64,000 nucleotides of DNA from Malurus cyaneus samueli (GCA_009741485.1 CM019237.1:51336050-51400049), one strand, 5' to 3'. Shown: positions 1 to 12,966, counted from the stretch's first letter. Notes: generated by a model from the sequence alone, not told the origin. Program-made: numbers and translations.

Positions 1-3000
1 TTCTTCATCAACAGCTCCTCCTCCTCCTCCCCACCCCCCAAAATGTGAGATAGTTGTTAACAGCCGATAAAGCAAAAGACCAAAAATCCTGCCTAGTTTT
101 CCTTCCTGTAATGAAACTGTGGAGAATAATGGAGGAAAATGGAGCCCTTTAAGTAGAAACTGTGAGGGGAACTGATATTGTCCCACAAGTAAAAGATTTC
201 TGCAAGAAAAAACCTTTGCCAATGTCAATGTGTTTAGGACAAGTTATAAGCATAAATTGCAACACAGCATATTCTGGTGAAGACATCAAGTGATACAGAA
301 ATATTAAAAAAAGGAAAATTCAATGCAATAAAATCTTAGATCCTAGGGAAAGAGAACTTTTTGCCTATTTATAAAATCTCTGTGTAAGCTGATGTTATGC
401 ACTAATACACCCTCAAATACTTCACTCACTTACACTCCCATATCACAGCTGCAAGCACCCACGGTGTATCTCCCCAGCAAGGATCACTTGTGTGCAACAC
501 AGACAGCAAAGGACACCGCCTGTCACATGTTCATTATTTCTCTGGAGTTATTCTTGATGGACAACAATGAATTTGAGTTTTGATAAATCCTTGATATCCT
601 TTAGGAACCAGTGTTTGTTATAGGACAGGCTTTTGTTTTGCATTCTTGCTTACCTCAGCACCAACAGATCTTTGGAAAAGTTGCCAATTTTGCCCATTTC
701 CACTTGTTTGTTTAAAGTTTATATCTGTTTTTCCAGCAAGCCAGTGGGAAAAAAAAGGCTGCACACAGCCTCACATCCAGTTGTGAGGATGCTGGATGCA
801 TCTTCTGCTCTCAAGTCATCTTGTCCTGTGGGCTTCAGTGCGGGCCTTTTGGGCTTGACCTGAACATCACATGACTCAATTTTACTGCTGAGAACAATGT
901 TCTGGGAACAGTGTCAAGGGAATGGTGTTCTTCATTATCAGTACAGGCTATTCTTTTACCTCTTGTTCTGCTTTGTCATCTGGTGCTTTCACGTACATGT
1001 GTTTCCATTCATACTGTGTTCGTAACACTCTTAATATATTTCTTGTTACAAATCTGTCACTTTAGCAGCCAGCTCCCTCATTTTATCTGCTCACTGGGTC
1101 ATTAAACCAGCTGAGTCCATAAACATCCTCAGTCTGCTGCCACAGTTTGCCCACAATATATTTCACAACTATTTATGAAATGCATGTTTATTTTACACAT
1201 TAACAAATTCTTTCACTTGAATCACAGGAATGTGTATATAGTACCTCCTTTTTGCCTGACACTGAACTCTGAACATCCCTGGCTGCTGCTAATGGTTTTG
1301 CTCTGCCAAATACAAGGCTTTGTGTGCTGCCTCTCAGTAGAAGAGAAATCCACAATTTGAAATTGTGGCCTAATGAGAACGAAGCTTTATTTGTGCCTAG
1401 GCTAAAGCAATTTATACCTCTCTCTGTCTAAAGTAGCAGGTTTAATTATAGATTCATACAGCTCATAGTCTGCTGGGCCTTCTGAAACTGCTGCTGTAGC
1501 ACAGTGTGGTATAACCCTGAGTAACTCAGAATTAGCAACCCAAAGCAGCGTTCACATGTCATTGTGGCAGCTGGTGTGACCAGTGCCATTTGTTACCATT
1601 ATTATAGCAGCATTAACACTATGCGGTACAGCAGCAAGTATAATAACTGAGAGAATCATCATCAGAGGTGCAATAAATTACCCTTCTTACTCTAACACTG
1701 ATGTCAAAATGCGCCCTTGGAGAACTCAGAAAAATCACTGTTTTTACTGTAGACAGATTTCCAGACAGTTATCTATGATTGTTGCACGAGGAACAGCTTC
1801 TGCTGATGCCATTGTGTTATTAGTGCTTGCAGTTTCTAATTACAGTATTTTTTGCTTCTTTTGTGGCTACGTTGAGTCGAAATTCTTCTTCTTACAGGTC
1901 TTGAGCAGCGGCAGTTTCCCTTTAGGTGAAATGAACCCCTTGTGCATGCATGTTGCTCCTCTTCCTTTCACAGTAAACACCATCCTGTGTGTAGGCTCCA
2001 GCTGGATGGGAAAGAAGCGATGAGGAGTTGTTTGGCCCCGTTCCTGTTTGCAGCCTCATCTCTGGCCAGTGACCCACGGAGCAGGCGGGGATGGAATCGC
2101 GTGCGCAGGCCGAGCATAGACTTGCAGGGTCAGATAAATAATCCTCTTTATAATTTCCCCACGAGCACATGAATTGCAGAAGGCTGTACAAAAGATCAGC
2201 CCCTGAGCCCACCTTTGCAATTCAGGCTGTTGGGAAATCCACTTCCCATTCCCCGTGGCTTATGCAATGGCCGGTAGAGCCAGAGAGTTCCCGGAACTCT
2301 CGTGCCCCCGTGGGTCTGTCTGTCTTCTCAGACATTTTTGTGTCACATTTCCTTAGGGTCACTCGCTTCAGTGCAGCTGCTGAGAGCACTGCAGAGCTCA
2401 GGTCTGCACGTACAATCTTCCTGTGTCATTACCATGGAAAGTTTTGGAAGATGGTTCTCACAGTCCAGCTCACCAAGTTAGCAAATGCTCATTTTGGACT
2501 ACCCAGAAGTCACATTTCACTTATAATTGCTGCTGGGAAAGCAAGTAATTGATTATCTATTTGTGGAGGCACATAGTCATCGGACATCTGTGATAAATTT
2601 TGATTTTTCTTTATAAGTTAACCCAACCCAAAAGCAGTACTGGTGATGATTGTGGAGTAAATATTTGATTTAATATATTCATGAAGACACAGAACGCTCA
2701 AAATATTTGTACTATCAAATTATTTTATAGTTGATTTCGGTTTTAAGCAGCTTCAGTCATGCAAGTTTGATTGATTTAACTCTCATTTATGGTGATCAGC
2801 ATCAATCATTCAATTTTTACTGAAGTCCCTCCTGAGGGGAAACAGGGAGCTGAGGTGACCATTCGGGCCCAGAGGTGACTAAGGGGACATTAGGTGACTC
2901 ATGTTCCCTGGGCTTTTTCCTTGCTAAGCCTTGGAAAAGACAGGGACAAGGAAAGCTCTGCTTTTAGAGACAGATATTATCTAGTCATCATCTTCCACAT

Positions 3001-6000
3001 TAGGATACCCTTATCCTTGCCTTTGCAAGTTTTTGTCATTTTTAAAAATGAAACCAGTCCAGAAGTTTTTGGTCAATCTGCTCTGTTATATAACCTCAAA
3101 TTATACTCTGAACCACAGTCCAAGCCTGGTCCAGAGCTGGTCTTTTAAGTGTTCCACACTTCAGCTTGACATAGTTCACTAATTAGGGCCATAACTTCCA
3201 TGTATAATATAGCATGTGTTATAAACCATGTCTTAGAACAATTCAGGAGATTCACAATGGTTTTAAGTGATCTGAAACACAGGTCTCTTTTCATAGGCAG
3301 GAAAAAGCTTTCCTGGGAAGTCTAAAGACAATCAGACCTCACACCTCTGCCTTGTCTTTAAGGAAAGGACTCCTGGAAAACATCAGTAACTATTGACAGT
3401 ACAGCACTTGTAAAGATCTGTACCGTGAATAGACTGCCAATTAGATCTCTTACCTGTGAGCATATTTGAAATGCATTACATCTCCTTTAGCCCTCACCAG
3501 CTGTGAAAACTACCTAAAATATATATATAGAACATTGAAATAAGTATTTTTCTTAGGCTGGCTTATCTGTACTCAAGCAGAAAGTGCAGGTAGCTTCAAG
3601 AGAATGTTGTTTTGGAGCCAAAGCCGTGGCCACACTGATCATAAGTACACAAGGATTCCATCAATCATTTTTGTCTCCTGGTTAAATTGTGGTTAATTTT
3701 CCTCCTGTCGGTGTTCCCATTTTCCCTAATCAAGTATCCCATGAGCTCAAACCAGGACCTTTCTGTCTTTATTGATGTTGGTCTTAGAGCTCAGAGGGAA
3801 TGACATCTGTTAGTCTGAAAACAAGAACTTTTAGTAGAGAGGAGGAACTTGCCTCGGTATCACTCTTCCCAAATCTCCATATGTGGATGGAAGATGCCTG
3901 GATACTGGTACACTTTGTTCAGGTACCAGTGTTGAATGCTTCAAACTGAGGGTAAAAAGATTGTTTTAAAATTATAGTGGAACTATTATTGATGATACCT
4001 GATACCAAAACACAGAATGTTTGGATGAGAGAGAGCTATTCCACCCTTGTAAATTTTCTTGGTGAAAGCTGAAATGCATATTTGCAGGAGAGAAAACTTT
4101 CTAAACAAGATCTTGTTTTCTACTGTTCAAAGTGTGTCCAGAAATTGTGCTAAATTATCTGTTATAAAATAACATTTCAACTTGTGTTATTTATCAGGAT
4201 CCCATTTTTTTGGGTTCCCCAGACATAATAAAATGTTTTAGTACACTGAGTAACTGCATCACTCCATATAGTCTCAATCTTCTATTACTTCAATTGATAT
4301 CTCTTTTTTAGCTCTGGAAGGTTCCTCAAGGGTTCAGGAATCTGCATCGCCTCCCAGCTTCGGTAAAAACAGTGTTAGCACTGCTTCTTAAGAAGGCAAG
4401 ATAAAATTTTCAAACATGGGGCCAAGGATTTTGCATTTTGAAAATGCTGAAATGTCGAAAGAAAGAGTAAGATAAATTTTTCACCCGTAAGATTTCTCAG
4501 TGTTATCATAGTTTTCATCTCAATAAATACGAGGTACTATGGATGCTAAAAATCTCAGCAAAATAAGATTTTCCAATTTCTTCCCCTTTGTTTTACTTCT
4601 AAAAGGAGGGAGGAACTAAAAGAGGGAGAAAAAGGTACAAATAAGAAAAAAATACTGTACTTTTGTAAATAAAAAGAAACTACATTACAGAAATACTTCA
4701 ACTTTTTTTTCTCATAAGTAAGACTGAATGGAAAATGCTTTTCAAATTAAAATTCCAACCAATTCTACTGGTTGTGGTTTTCCTGTCAGCTGATATTGAA
4801 CCAGTTTAATGAAACACCAGTTACCTGGGCTGAGTGGTAAGGGAGTTAGCCCAATATCCAGTTCAAATGAAGTCACTGACAAAGGATCTGCTTAATGAAG
4901 CTAAGAAGGATGTGCAACTGTATTTTCCCTCAAAGACACAAATGTTCCCAGAGACATCCTCTAAAGCATCTCTCCTTTCTCTTCCCCTCACTTTTTCTCA
5001 CAGTTTTTTCCTCAGTTCTTGTGAAACAACGTGAATCACAGTATCATTAGCTACTTTTTTCCAACAACATAGTACTGCCATAGCAACAGATAAAGTGAGT
5101 TTTTTATGGCTTTTTTAGTCTAAATAAAAGAGTGCACAGGCATATCAGCTGCACATCAGAGCACCCTACAATGTATGAAATGAGTATTGGACATACGAAC
5201 TCGTATTTCCATCTAGGATGTTCTGAAGAGGGAAATGGGAGTTCGACCTCCTGAATATATGATTTCATTTGTACAAGCATAACGTGTCATATGTATATGA
5301 TTCTTACCACAAATGCTGTTGCCCTATATTTCAAATCTAAACCCAATATATGTTCAACTGTTGTCAGACATCCTTTAGCCCCATCTTGCAGTTAGTTGCT
5401 GCAAGTTGGTGCAGAGAATCTATCTTATTATAGATAAAACCCTTTAATTTGAAACAACTGCTGCGTGATGATGCATCTACAGCCCAGATTTGGTTTTTTT
5501 TTTTTGGTTTTTTTTTTTTGTTTGTTTGTTTGTTTGTTCTGGTTTTTCTGGTTTTTTTTTTTATTTTTATGTTTTAATTGCAGCTGGAGTGACAATGCTT
5601 ACCATTTTGCAGCAATGCACATAGACCAGCAGGATCTTCTTGAGATAAGTGGGAGGAGGGATTAACTACATCAGAATAGCTGAGTGCAGCCAATTTACAA
5701 ACCAGTTCACACAATGAACACTCACCTAGGGTGATTCTGGTCCTATTTGTTTGATGGTCTCCATGTTGCCTCAGTGCACCAGCATTTCATATACAAAGAT
5801 GCAAAAGAACCCATTGGGTCACTTGAAACGAGTGTGCTGCCCATGACAGCTACAGGGACAAGATGTGAAACAGAGAATGAATGCTGATGAAAGTCTGTTT
5901 AATTCCCTTTCACATTTCTCAGACATTTGCTTTCTGACAGCAAATCTGATGTAAATGCCCCGGAAGTCACATCAATAAATCTCTGCTAAGGGTCTTCCTG

Positions 6001-8008
6001 GAAGCATTGTGCACTTCAGGGAAGTGTTTTGCTACTACTGTTCTATAGGAGCTGCTGTTTTCACCACAAAGAATGTTTAATTTTCTCTAATTTCTGTACC
6101 ATATAGTATTGTGGTTGTCTTAGACTCAGACTAATCATGTTGTAACAATTTCTCCCATTTTTCTTTTCTTCTGTAAACTCTTCTAACACTCTGACAGACT
6201 GGTGTCAAGGGCTTATGAAGTATTACAGAGGAGCCTTAGATATAACCTACCCAGGAGTTTCAGAAAGTGTTTTGGGGGAGTCTGTTGGTGCAACATTCCT
6301 TATGACATAATATTTCTACATTATCCTGATTACTGGATTATATATGAATTTTTAATTAGTTTTCATTAATGGGCCATCATAAGACATGGCCTTCCACTGC
6401 TGTCCCATTGATGTGTCCTACTGTAAAGGAGTATTTTAAATTAATCCTTTTGATTAATTTTTATTCCAGATTTTATTCCGTGTAAAGTGAGATTTAATAA
6501 AGTTCTGTGTGCTATAAAATGAACTTTAAATTTACATTACCATTTCCTGATTTCCAGCAAGGGTCGCAGATGACATCAGGAAGAAAACAAGAAAAAAATC
6601 TCAGATCCATGACCAGTGTTTTGTACTAAATACAGGGGTAGCAAATAACACAAAGAACAGGGCAGAGTGTATTAAATCCTTAACTACTGCACTTAATCTG
6701 CCGCATCTGAATTATCTAGATGACATATCATTAACTGAAATACAGCATAAAATATGATCATAATGATTTTAAATATATTTGTGGTTTGTCCTTTTTATGG
6801 AAGTGAATTTTAACAGAAGTTCTTTTCTGTTCCCAGAAGACTGAAGAGAGACTTTGTTAAGAAGTTTCCAGCTTACATATATGCAGTCAGGGCCTGGAGT
6901 ATGAAGATTTAGATAAAAGGCAGATGTGGGATCCTTTATGGTTGAATGTTTTTCTGAAAGCAAGGCAACTGCACTACATATCTTGTCTGCAAAACAAGAT
7001 ATGGATCTTCTTAGGCATTAAATACATCCTCTTATGGTAGTGGATTTCCAAAGAATGTATTCTATATGGAACAAATAACAGGAAGAAAAGCAAACAGTAT
7101 TTTGTATGCACCAGATGTCACATTTCAGGGTTAATATAGGCAAATGAATTTCATCTTTTCCCATCAAGGAGATTTCTAACAGTTTCGATGATTTGTTTTT
7201 CCTTATGCTATGCATTTTTTCCCAACACAGCACGTAGCAGGGTTCAAGTATGACAACTTCTGGAATTACAGTCAAAGATGGAAGGGCATGTCGGAGACAT
7301 TCTGTGTGGCTTCTACCAGGTCTAGTAAAAATGGTAGAGATGGTTTCTACAAGACAGTTGTCATGATTATTGCCCTTTTAAAATATTCTCCTTCTCTACA
7401 GTATGGCAGATACATGCAAAAAAAATGGAAAATGTATTTCCATACCTCAAAAAAGAAGAAAAGAAAAAGTTACAGGTAAATTTTCAAAACTTCAACCATA
7501 AAGACAGTCATTCTCCACAGGGAGATATAGTCATATCCAGGGTAGAATAAGTTCCCACTGTCTTCTCTACCAGGTTTAGGATGAAAAGAATAATAATCTG
7601 AAAATGTATTTTTCTGTCCAAATGCTATGGAGGGAGTCTAGTAACAGGCAGAGACACAAGCAATCAAGTGTCTGCCATTCAATTCTGGGTGAGACAAGTT
7701 CTGTGTTTAGTATCTAACTCCCCTTTCAGGCATTCACACTGAAATTAGACACCCAAAATTTTTATTTCTGACCACAACGTCTCTAAAAGCCAACATTTGT
7801 ACATGGGACTAAACAATGTAGGTACCTTATTGAGTTTAATGAGAGAAAATGAGCCTTATCTCACATTAGTTTTGTTTTGGCTGCAGAGGGTTTAAAATCT
7901 GACTGGTGGGTTTGCTGGGTTAGAAATAATGAAGATTTTTTTGGCAACACAAGAGAAGAGTCTGAATTGTCCAGTGTCAACCTAGAGGACTCAAATTCAA
8001 TATAGTAC
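1..8008. other. Upstream flank, no gene recognised
   Basis: AT-rich sequence with only short open frames and none resembling a known protein. It opens with a CTCC/CCACC-rich tract (about 13-39) and holds a T-rich/TTTG run (about 5492-5571). A slightly GC-richer patch lies at about 1,980-2,400. The open frame at 1583-2023 shows no domain, no codon bias and no splice context that I can support. The stretch is intergenic or the start of a long 5' intron. Confidence 0.6.
5492..5571. repeat. Poly-T / (TTTG)n simple repeat
   Basis: Runs of T broken by GG, then several TTTG units and further T runs. It is low-complexity DNA, possibly the A-tail of an old retroelement read from the other strand. The frame across it (Phe/Leu/Val-rich) is not a protein. 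Confidence 0.85.
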
Positions 8009-8013
8009 AGATT

Positions 8014-8155
8014 GGGGAGTCCCCATCCCTGGAGGTGTGCAAGGAACTACTGGATGTGGCACTCAGTGCTCTGGGCTGGTGACAAGGTGGGGATCGGGCA
8101 CAGGCTGGACTTGATGATCTTCGAGATCTTTTCCAATCTTAATGATTCTGTAAGC
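8014..8155 (+). mobile_element. CR1 LINE 3' fragment
   Basis: About 140 bases match the 3' untranslated end typical of bird CR1: a 'ccatccctggaggtgtgcaa' block, then 'ctggacttgatgatcttcga' and a degenerate TTCCAATC...GATTCTGT end. It is in sense orientation and 5'-truncated, as most CR1 copies are. Dead copy; no coding part remains. Confidence 0.85.
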
Positions 8156-8159
8156 CTAC

Positions 8160-10015
8160 CTTTTTTCCCCACTTTCTCACACACAGACACACATGTAAAA
8201 ATCCACAACATCATTGTTATTTATGATACAAGTAGGTCTATGGGTTTAGTAGAATTTAAATTATATTACAAAATGTTTACTTTATATTTATGATGCAACT
8301 CCACTCAGAGGATGTGGAGATCTTGCATTATTCTTGACAGCCTTGAAAAACCCTCCAATATTAAAGGAATAGCACTCAGATTTTGTGGGGTTTTTGAAAC
8401 AAAAGAAAAGGATGTGATGCAAACCACATGTGTTTGGTTGCCCATGTGGTGCCTATTTTTTTTTAAAATTTTTTAAAAGCAAACAACCCTTGAATAAAAG
8501 GCCAATAAACCTGGAGATCTGAAAATTTGTATTGTATGCAGGATGTAACTTTTCAAGTTGGTTTTGCCAAGGTTAAGAGCTACCAGGGCAAATGGTAGCA
8601 TTGCATTTGATGCCTCTGACTCCACCATGGTGCTGTTGTCCCTCAGAGATCAGAAGGTTTGTAAATCCCTGTTCAAGACCTGTGGCTTTTTACACCTTTT
8701 ATAGAGATGAACTCTGAAGTCTGGGATTTTCTCATTCTTCTCCATATAGAGTTCTTTGCTACTTAGATGGCTATGTTGACATTTTGCTGTATATATTTTC
8801 CACAACAGTTTTCCCCATAGAAACCAGGCACAATAACTTTTAAAAAAAGCTGTGGAAAATATTTCAAATAATGCTGAGCTTCTACTGCTGCCCCCCTTCA
8901 AACTTAATCACAATAAATATTTTAAACAGACAGAGAAGTTATCCAGAGACAAAGCTGCCTTTTCCATTACATTTAAAAAAAGTAAAACAAAAAATTAAGA
9001 CTTTGCTACTTCTTTACAATTTTCTTGGTAGAGCCATTATTTTTCTTTAGATAAAATGAGCAAAGTAATTAAAAAATACAGCAAACCTTTTTTTAAAAGT
9101 AGGGTTGTAAGTATAAGTAAAATTAATCTTGAAAGCTGCCAGTCTGATCTTTATATATGGTGGTATGAGTTCTGGCACAGCACTGTGGGGATTCTGTCAC
9201 TGTGACAGATTTAGAAGCAAAATACTTAATAATCCAAAACTTATATAACCTACTCTGAATATTTTTTGTATTGCTCTGCTAGCATAAAGTAGTGGTATAA
9301 ATTATATAAGTTGGTTTAAAATCAGTCAAAGAATTTATCTGGCTCAGCACTATGAGAGGTTTTCTCCAAAACATCTGCTTGAGTATCAGTCTGCACAAGT
9401 GGTTGAAATGATGGTGATTTCAGCTCTCACTTAAGGAATGGAAAAGAGAAGGAGACTGCAGGCAGCGACCTGAATTTGGCTAATAAGTGGGAACTGGTTA
9501 TGGCCCAGTGCTTTGACTGAAAGGGTTGGATTGCCATAAAGCACATGTAGGGAGAGACCTATGGATTGGTCCACAGTATGGGAAATGGCAGAGAGAGCTG
9601 CTGACAGCTGAAACTAGAACCCCTTGTTGTGTGAACAATGTCCAGAGTGCAGCTACCCTTTCCTTCCTGGTTAGTGAGTTAAATAAACCAAGACAATTCA
9701 GGTGGGGAGGTACCAGCCATGACCTGTGGCAAATTAACCCATGCTGCAGCACCTTTCGGGTCATTTCCTCACATTGGTAAGTCCTAATTTATGAGAACGT
9801 TTTCCCATACAGGCTGCTCCTCCACCATTTTGGTTCCTTTGGGTTCAGCTGGCCAAGCTGATGGAAGCCCATCAGGATGTGGAAATCAGTGCCAGCTGGG
9901 CTGTGGATTTCACAGAACAGAAACTCAGCGGTTTTTTTTAAAGATCTGCTTAGAATTTTTTGCATTCTGCCTCTCCCTCCCCAAAGCCATCAGGTGAAGC
10001 AGTTTCTGTCTTTAA
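8160..10015. other. No gene recognised
   Basis: AT-rich sequence leading to the CpG island. The overlapping open frames near 9498-9780 on both strands are short and unlike any protein I know. No splice pair or repeat that I can name was seen. Confidence 0.5.
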
Positions 10016-10029
10016 GCTGCCCGTCCGCC

Positions 10030-10096
10030 ATGGTCAGGCACTCCCCTCGCTCCGGGGCTGCGGGGCCACCAGCCCGCCGAGGGACCCCCGCCGCCG
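10030..10096 (+). other. Putative first exon of a CpG-island transcript
   Basis: An ATG at 10030 opens a GC-rich frame (Arg/Pro/Ala-rich, 22 codons plus one base) that ends at a strong donor, CCGCCG|GTGAGT. The true 5' end is unknown; the start given is the ATG. Joined to 10401-10481 the frame stays open and reaches the methionine at 10435. I do not recognise the peptide. If it is the ABCC9 5' UTR, this ATG is an upstream ORF, out of frame with the SUR2 start if the splice goes straight to 20843. Confidence 0.3.
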
Positions 10097-10140
10097 GTGA
10101 GTACCGGGGGAGCGGCGGGGCAAGCGCCCGAGGGGGTGGT

Positions 10141-10315
10141 CCATCCTTCCCTGCGTCCTTTCCCTCATCCTTCCTCCATCCCTCCCCGCATCCATCCCCG
10201 CATCCTTCCCTTCATCCTTCCCTGCGTCCTTTCCCTCATCCTTCCTCCATCCCTCCCCGCATCCCTCCCTTCATCCTTCCCTGCATTCCTTCCCTCATCC
10301 TCCCCCGCATCCGCT
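10141..10315. repeat. CATCC/TTCC-rich minisatellite (about 71-bp unit)
   Basis: The block starting CATCCTTCCCTGCGTCC at 10142 recurs at 10213 (71 bases on) and again, slightly changed, at 10272 (59 bases on). Between these are shorter CATCCCTCCCCG subrepeats. The strand is almost free of G, and its complement is a GGATG-rich purine strand. It sits in the putative intron between the two CpG-island exons. The Pro/Ser/His-rich and Arg/Gly-rich open frames crossing it come from the repeat. Confidence 0.85.
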
Positions 10316-10400
10316 GCCGGGGTCGCCGTCCCGGTGCTGGCGGTGCCGGTGCCCGGTTCGGTCCCGCGGCTCCGGTGCTCGGTTCGGTGCCTCTCCCCAG

Positions 10401-10481
10401 GAACCTCGCAGCCGAAGCAACCCCGGCTTGGGGAGATGTCGGTGCCAGAGCTCATCTTCTGGAGACTGACTGGGAAAACTG
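10401..10481 (+). other. Putative second exon of the CpG-island transcript
   Basis: An 81-base segment between a good acceptor (CCTCTCCCCAG, ending 10400) and a weaker donor (ACTG|GTGACG at 10482). It contains an ATG at 10435 whose frame, read without splicing, runs to a TAA at 10568-10570. The segment keeps the frame of the upstream putative exon, which is mildly suggestive but could be chance at this length. Confidence 0.25.
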
Positions 10482-10594
10482 GTGACGTGCTGGACACGGG
10501 GGTACCTGAGGATCGGCCCGTGGTTGTCTTCATTCATTTAAAGATCCAAACATTCCCTGAAACATTTTAATTCCTGTAATTACCATTTCTTTCC

Positions 10595-10632
10595 CCTCCT
10601 TCCCCCCCCTGCCCCCCTCCCCCCCCGCCCCT
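10595..10632. repeat. C-rich tract
   Basis: Runs of eight C separated by T or G at the downstream edge of the CpG island. On the minus strand these are G-runs that could form a quadruplex. No function can be shown from sequence. Confidence 0.6.
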
Positions 10633-10639
10633 TGGCAAA

Positions 10640-12420
10640 TGAAAAGTCCTGTTACAAAATGTCAGATCACAGCTGAGTGTTCTGACATTTCAGAACTTTT
10701 AATTTTTCTTAATCCTTTTAAAATGCATTTCAAAACATTTTAACTTGTCATGTAGAAGAATGAAAGTGCCCCATTTAGAAGCAGCAAAATGAAACATACT
10801 GGTTGATTTCATGTTCATTTTGCATTATTTTTTTCCTTCCTGTTTAAACAATTTTGTAGAAAAGACAGAACTGAATAACAGCAACCCAAATATTCATGTT
10901 TTGGTGAAGAAAATTGTGACCATAAATGTTACTCACTTCTGTCAGAAATTATATGTATTTTCAAAAATACCACATGCCAATGCTATTTCAGAAGATGATT
11001 AGATGGGTTAAAGATTTATTTTTTTAAGCTTCTTTAACAAACATAGATAAATAACAGAACCTGGAAAACTTCAATCCACAATCTCTTTACTAAAGCATTT
11101 AGTACAGGAAAAGGAAAGAAAAAGAAAAACAAGTCAAAGATTTCAAGTGCCTTGGAGGACAGTGGAGGTCTGCCTCAGTTACTCAGTATAAAGCTGTGTT
11201 GGTGTTTCAAATCAACGTGACATAACAAGAGGTACTAATTACATCTGAGGTTTATAATTTCTTATCCCTACAAAATTCAAGTTTGAAACATCAGAGAAAA
11301 AGGAGCAATCTGGATTTGCCGAGGTTTTGATATATCCTGTGGTGTTGGGCCTCAGCCATTCAACTCCATTCTCAGCTCAGAGTTCACTGTATCCCCATTC
11401 ATGGAAACATCTTTGACCTCAATCCCTTGGAAATCATTAACTCTCTAATGATCTAGACACAATCCCTGGATTCTGCAAAGTCTAAGCAAAATTCTGTCCC
11501 AAGGGTCTCTAGTTCTAGTACCTAATGACTGAAGAGGAATTGGTCTTGTTGATCCTTGTGTGTCTGTTCTAGCTCAGGGTATTCTGTGATTCCAGCTGCT
11601 GTACTCAAAACGGTCCTACACTATCATATGTTCTGTGCTGCAACACAAGTCCCAGACGATTGCAATTTATGGCCTCAAGTTGCAGGCCTCAAGTGAAACT
11701 GTCATGATGGAAAAATCTGATTCTTGGTTCATCCTTGTTTGATGGCTCTGCAAGAAAATGAGCAAACAAACCAACCGACCACATATGGGCTCTCTTGGGA
11801 CCTCTTTACCACTAAGTAAACCTACACAATGTATTTTGCAACTAGAAAATATTATCCCATGTAAATAGGGGCTATTATATTAAAAACTATATTCCTGGTA
11901 TGTGCATCAAATGAGTTGGAATTTAATTTCAAGTTTTAAAAAAGCTATTTCAAAAGAAGCAGATCTGTGTGATGAAAAAGTGAGATTTCATGTGTATTTT
12001 AAGCAGAAGAGCTGGATGCATTTAGGTGAGTAAAGTAAAATATCTGAGACTCTTGCTTTATATGGTGGAAGACATGCAAAATTATCAAATTCAAAATTAT
12101 CCAAGATTAATTCCAAAGAAATAAAAAGCTGGATCTCTGCAAGCCTGCCAAAAGTTAGGCTACCTAAGTCTAAGTCAATTACTTTAAAATAGTCATCTGT
12201 TAATAGTCCATGTGCTGCAATGCAGCCTCCTGGAATCTTACTGCTCCAGAGAGGAAAAAAATGAAAATAAAGGCAAGCAGAAGAAATCCCAGGGGACTGT
12301 AGCTTCAGGAGGCAAAAAATCGGTGCTTTTCGCTTGCCTGTCTCTTCCCAGTTTCCTGCCCCCTTCAGTGTATGAGAAAGACAAGAAGAGTTTGTGCACT
12401 TTGGAAACTCGATAGGAGGC
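10640..12420. other. No gene recognised
   Basis: AT-rich unique-looking sequence between the CpG island and the E-box/MEF2-like cluster. Short open frames only. Nothing further was seen. Confidence 0.5.
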
Positions 12421-12580
12421 AGCAGCTGATCTTCCCATCACCAGCCTAAAAATAATCCACTCCAGGGCTTGGAGCGGCTTCACTAAGTGGAGGAAAATCC
12501 TGCCATCGGGATGATATTGATCACATAGCACAACCGAGTGACACTTTGGGTTGGTATTTTGGGGTTGTGTTTACAAAGGT
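12421..12580 (+). promoter_or_regulatory. Candidate muscle-type regulatory cluster
   Basis: A CAGCTG E-box (12423-12428) lies 17 bases before CTAAAAATAA (12446-12455), a full match to the MEF2 consensus. A forkhead-like TGTTTACAAA follows at 12568-12577, and a donor-like AAAG|GTAAGC at 12579. E-box plus MEF2 pairs are typical of skeletal and cardiac muscle control regions, and SUR2 is a muscle KATP subunit. The motifs are seen; their use as an enhancer or alternative first exon is inference. Motifs this short occur by chance. Confidence 0.3.
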
Positions 12581-12931
12581 AAGCTGCAGAGTTTGTTCTA
12601 ACATTCAGCAACCAAACGGGGCATGCGATGACCCTCCCCCCTTTATCTCCCACTAACCACCTCCTCCTCCTCCTCCTTCCCTTTATATCTGTGGGACAGG
12701 GCTGCTCCTCGTTCTTTCCTGGGATTACAACTCCAATCTCTTTTTCCTTTTCCATTCGCAGGCATTCTCAGCCTTTACCGTCCCCTCCTGCTGATGTTTT
12801 CTTTGCTGCTGTTCACAGGGTTATGTTTCTTTTTTTAAACTGTCCTGTCTTGGCAATGTGAAGTCGAAGGTTTTACAGCAGGCAGCATAGCACACTGGTG
12901 TTGGGGATTGCACTGTGTGGAGAAGCTTTCC

Positions 12932-12966
12932 AAAAAAGAAAGAAAGAAAGAAAGAAAAAAAAAAAA
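12932..12966. repeat. (GAAA)n / poly-A microsatellite
   Basis: Five GAAA units followed by a run of A. Low-complexity sequence. Confidence 0.9.

Larger units (their letters stand above)
10016..10500. promoter_or_regulatory. CpG island, candidate ABCC9 promoter
   Basis: The only clearly CpG-rich stretch in the window, with many CG pairs at 10016-10140 and 10310-10440 inside AT-rich DNA. It lies about 10.4 kb before the first coding exon of ABCC9, whose ATG exon starts with a splice acceptor and so needs an upstream exon. Plus-strand splice-like signals are present: a strong GTGAGT donor at 10097 and a pyrimidine-AG acceptor ending at 10400. Seen: composition and signals. Inferred: that it drives ABCC9. 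It could instead serve an unannotated noncoding RNA or a divergent gene to the left. Confidence 0.55.

Noticed and set aside
1583..2552. Several overlapping open frames near the left end, possibly an old LTR or gene
   Set aside because: No protein family, no paired terminal repeats and no splice context. The patch is only modestly GC-richer than its surroundings.
9877..10570. Long Pro/Ser/His-rich and Arg/Gly-rich open frames on both strands across the CpG island
   Set aside because: They arise from the minisatellite and the GC-rich composition, and they overlap each other in several frames. Only the short splice-bounded segments are worth testing.
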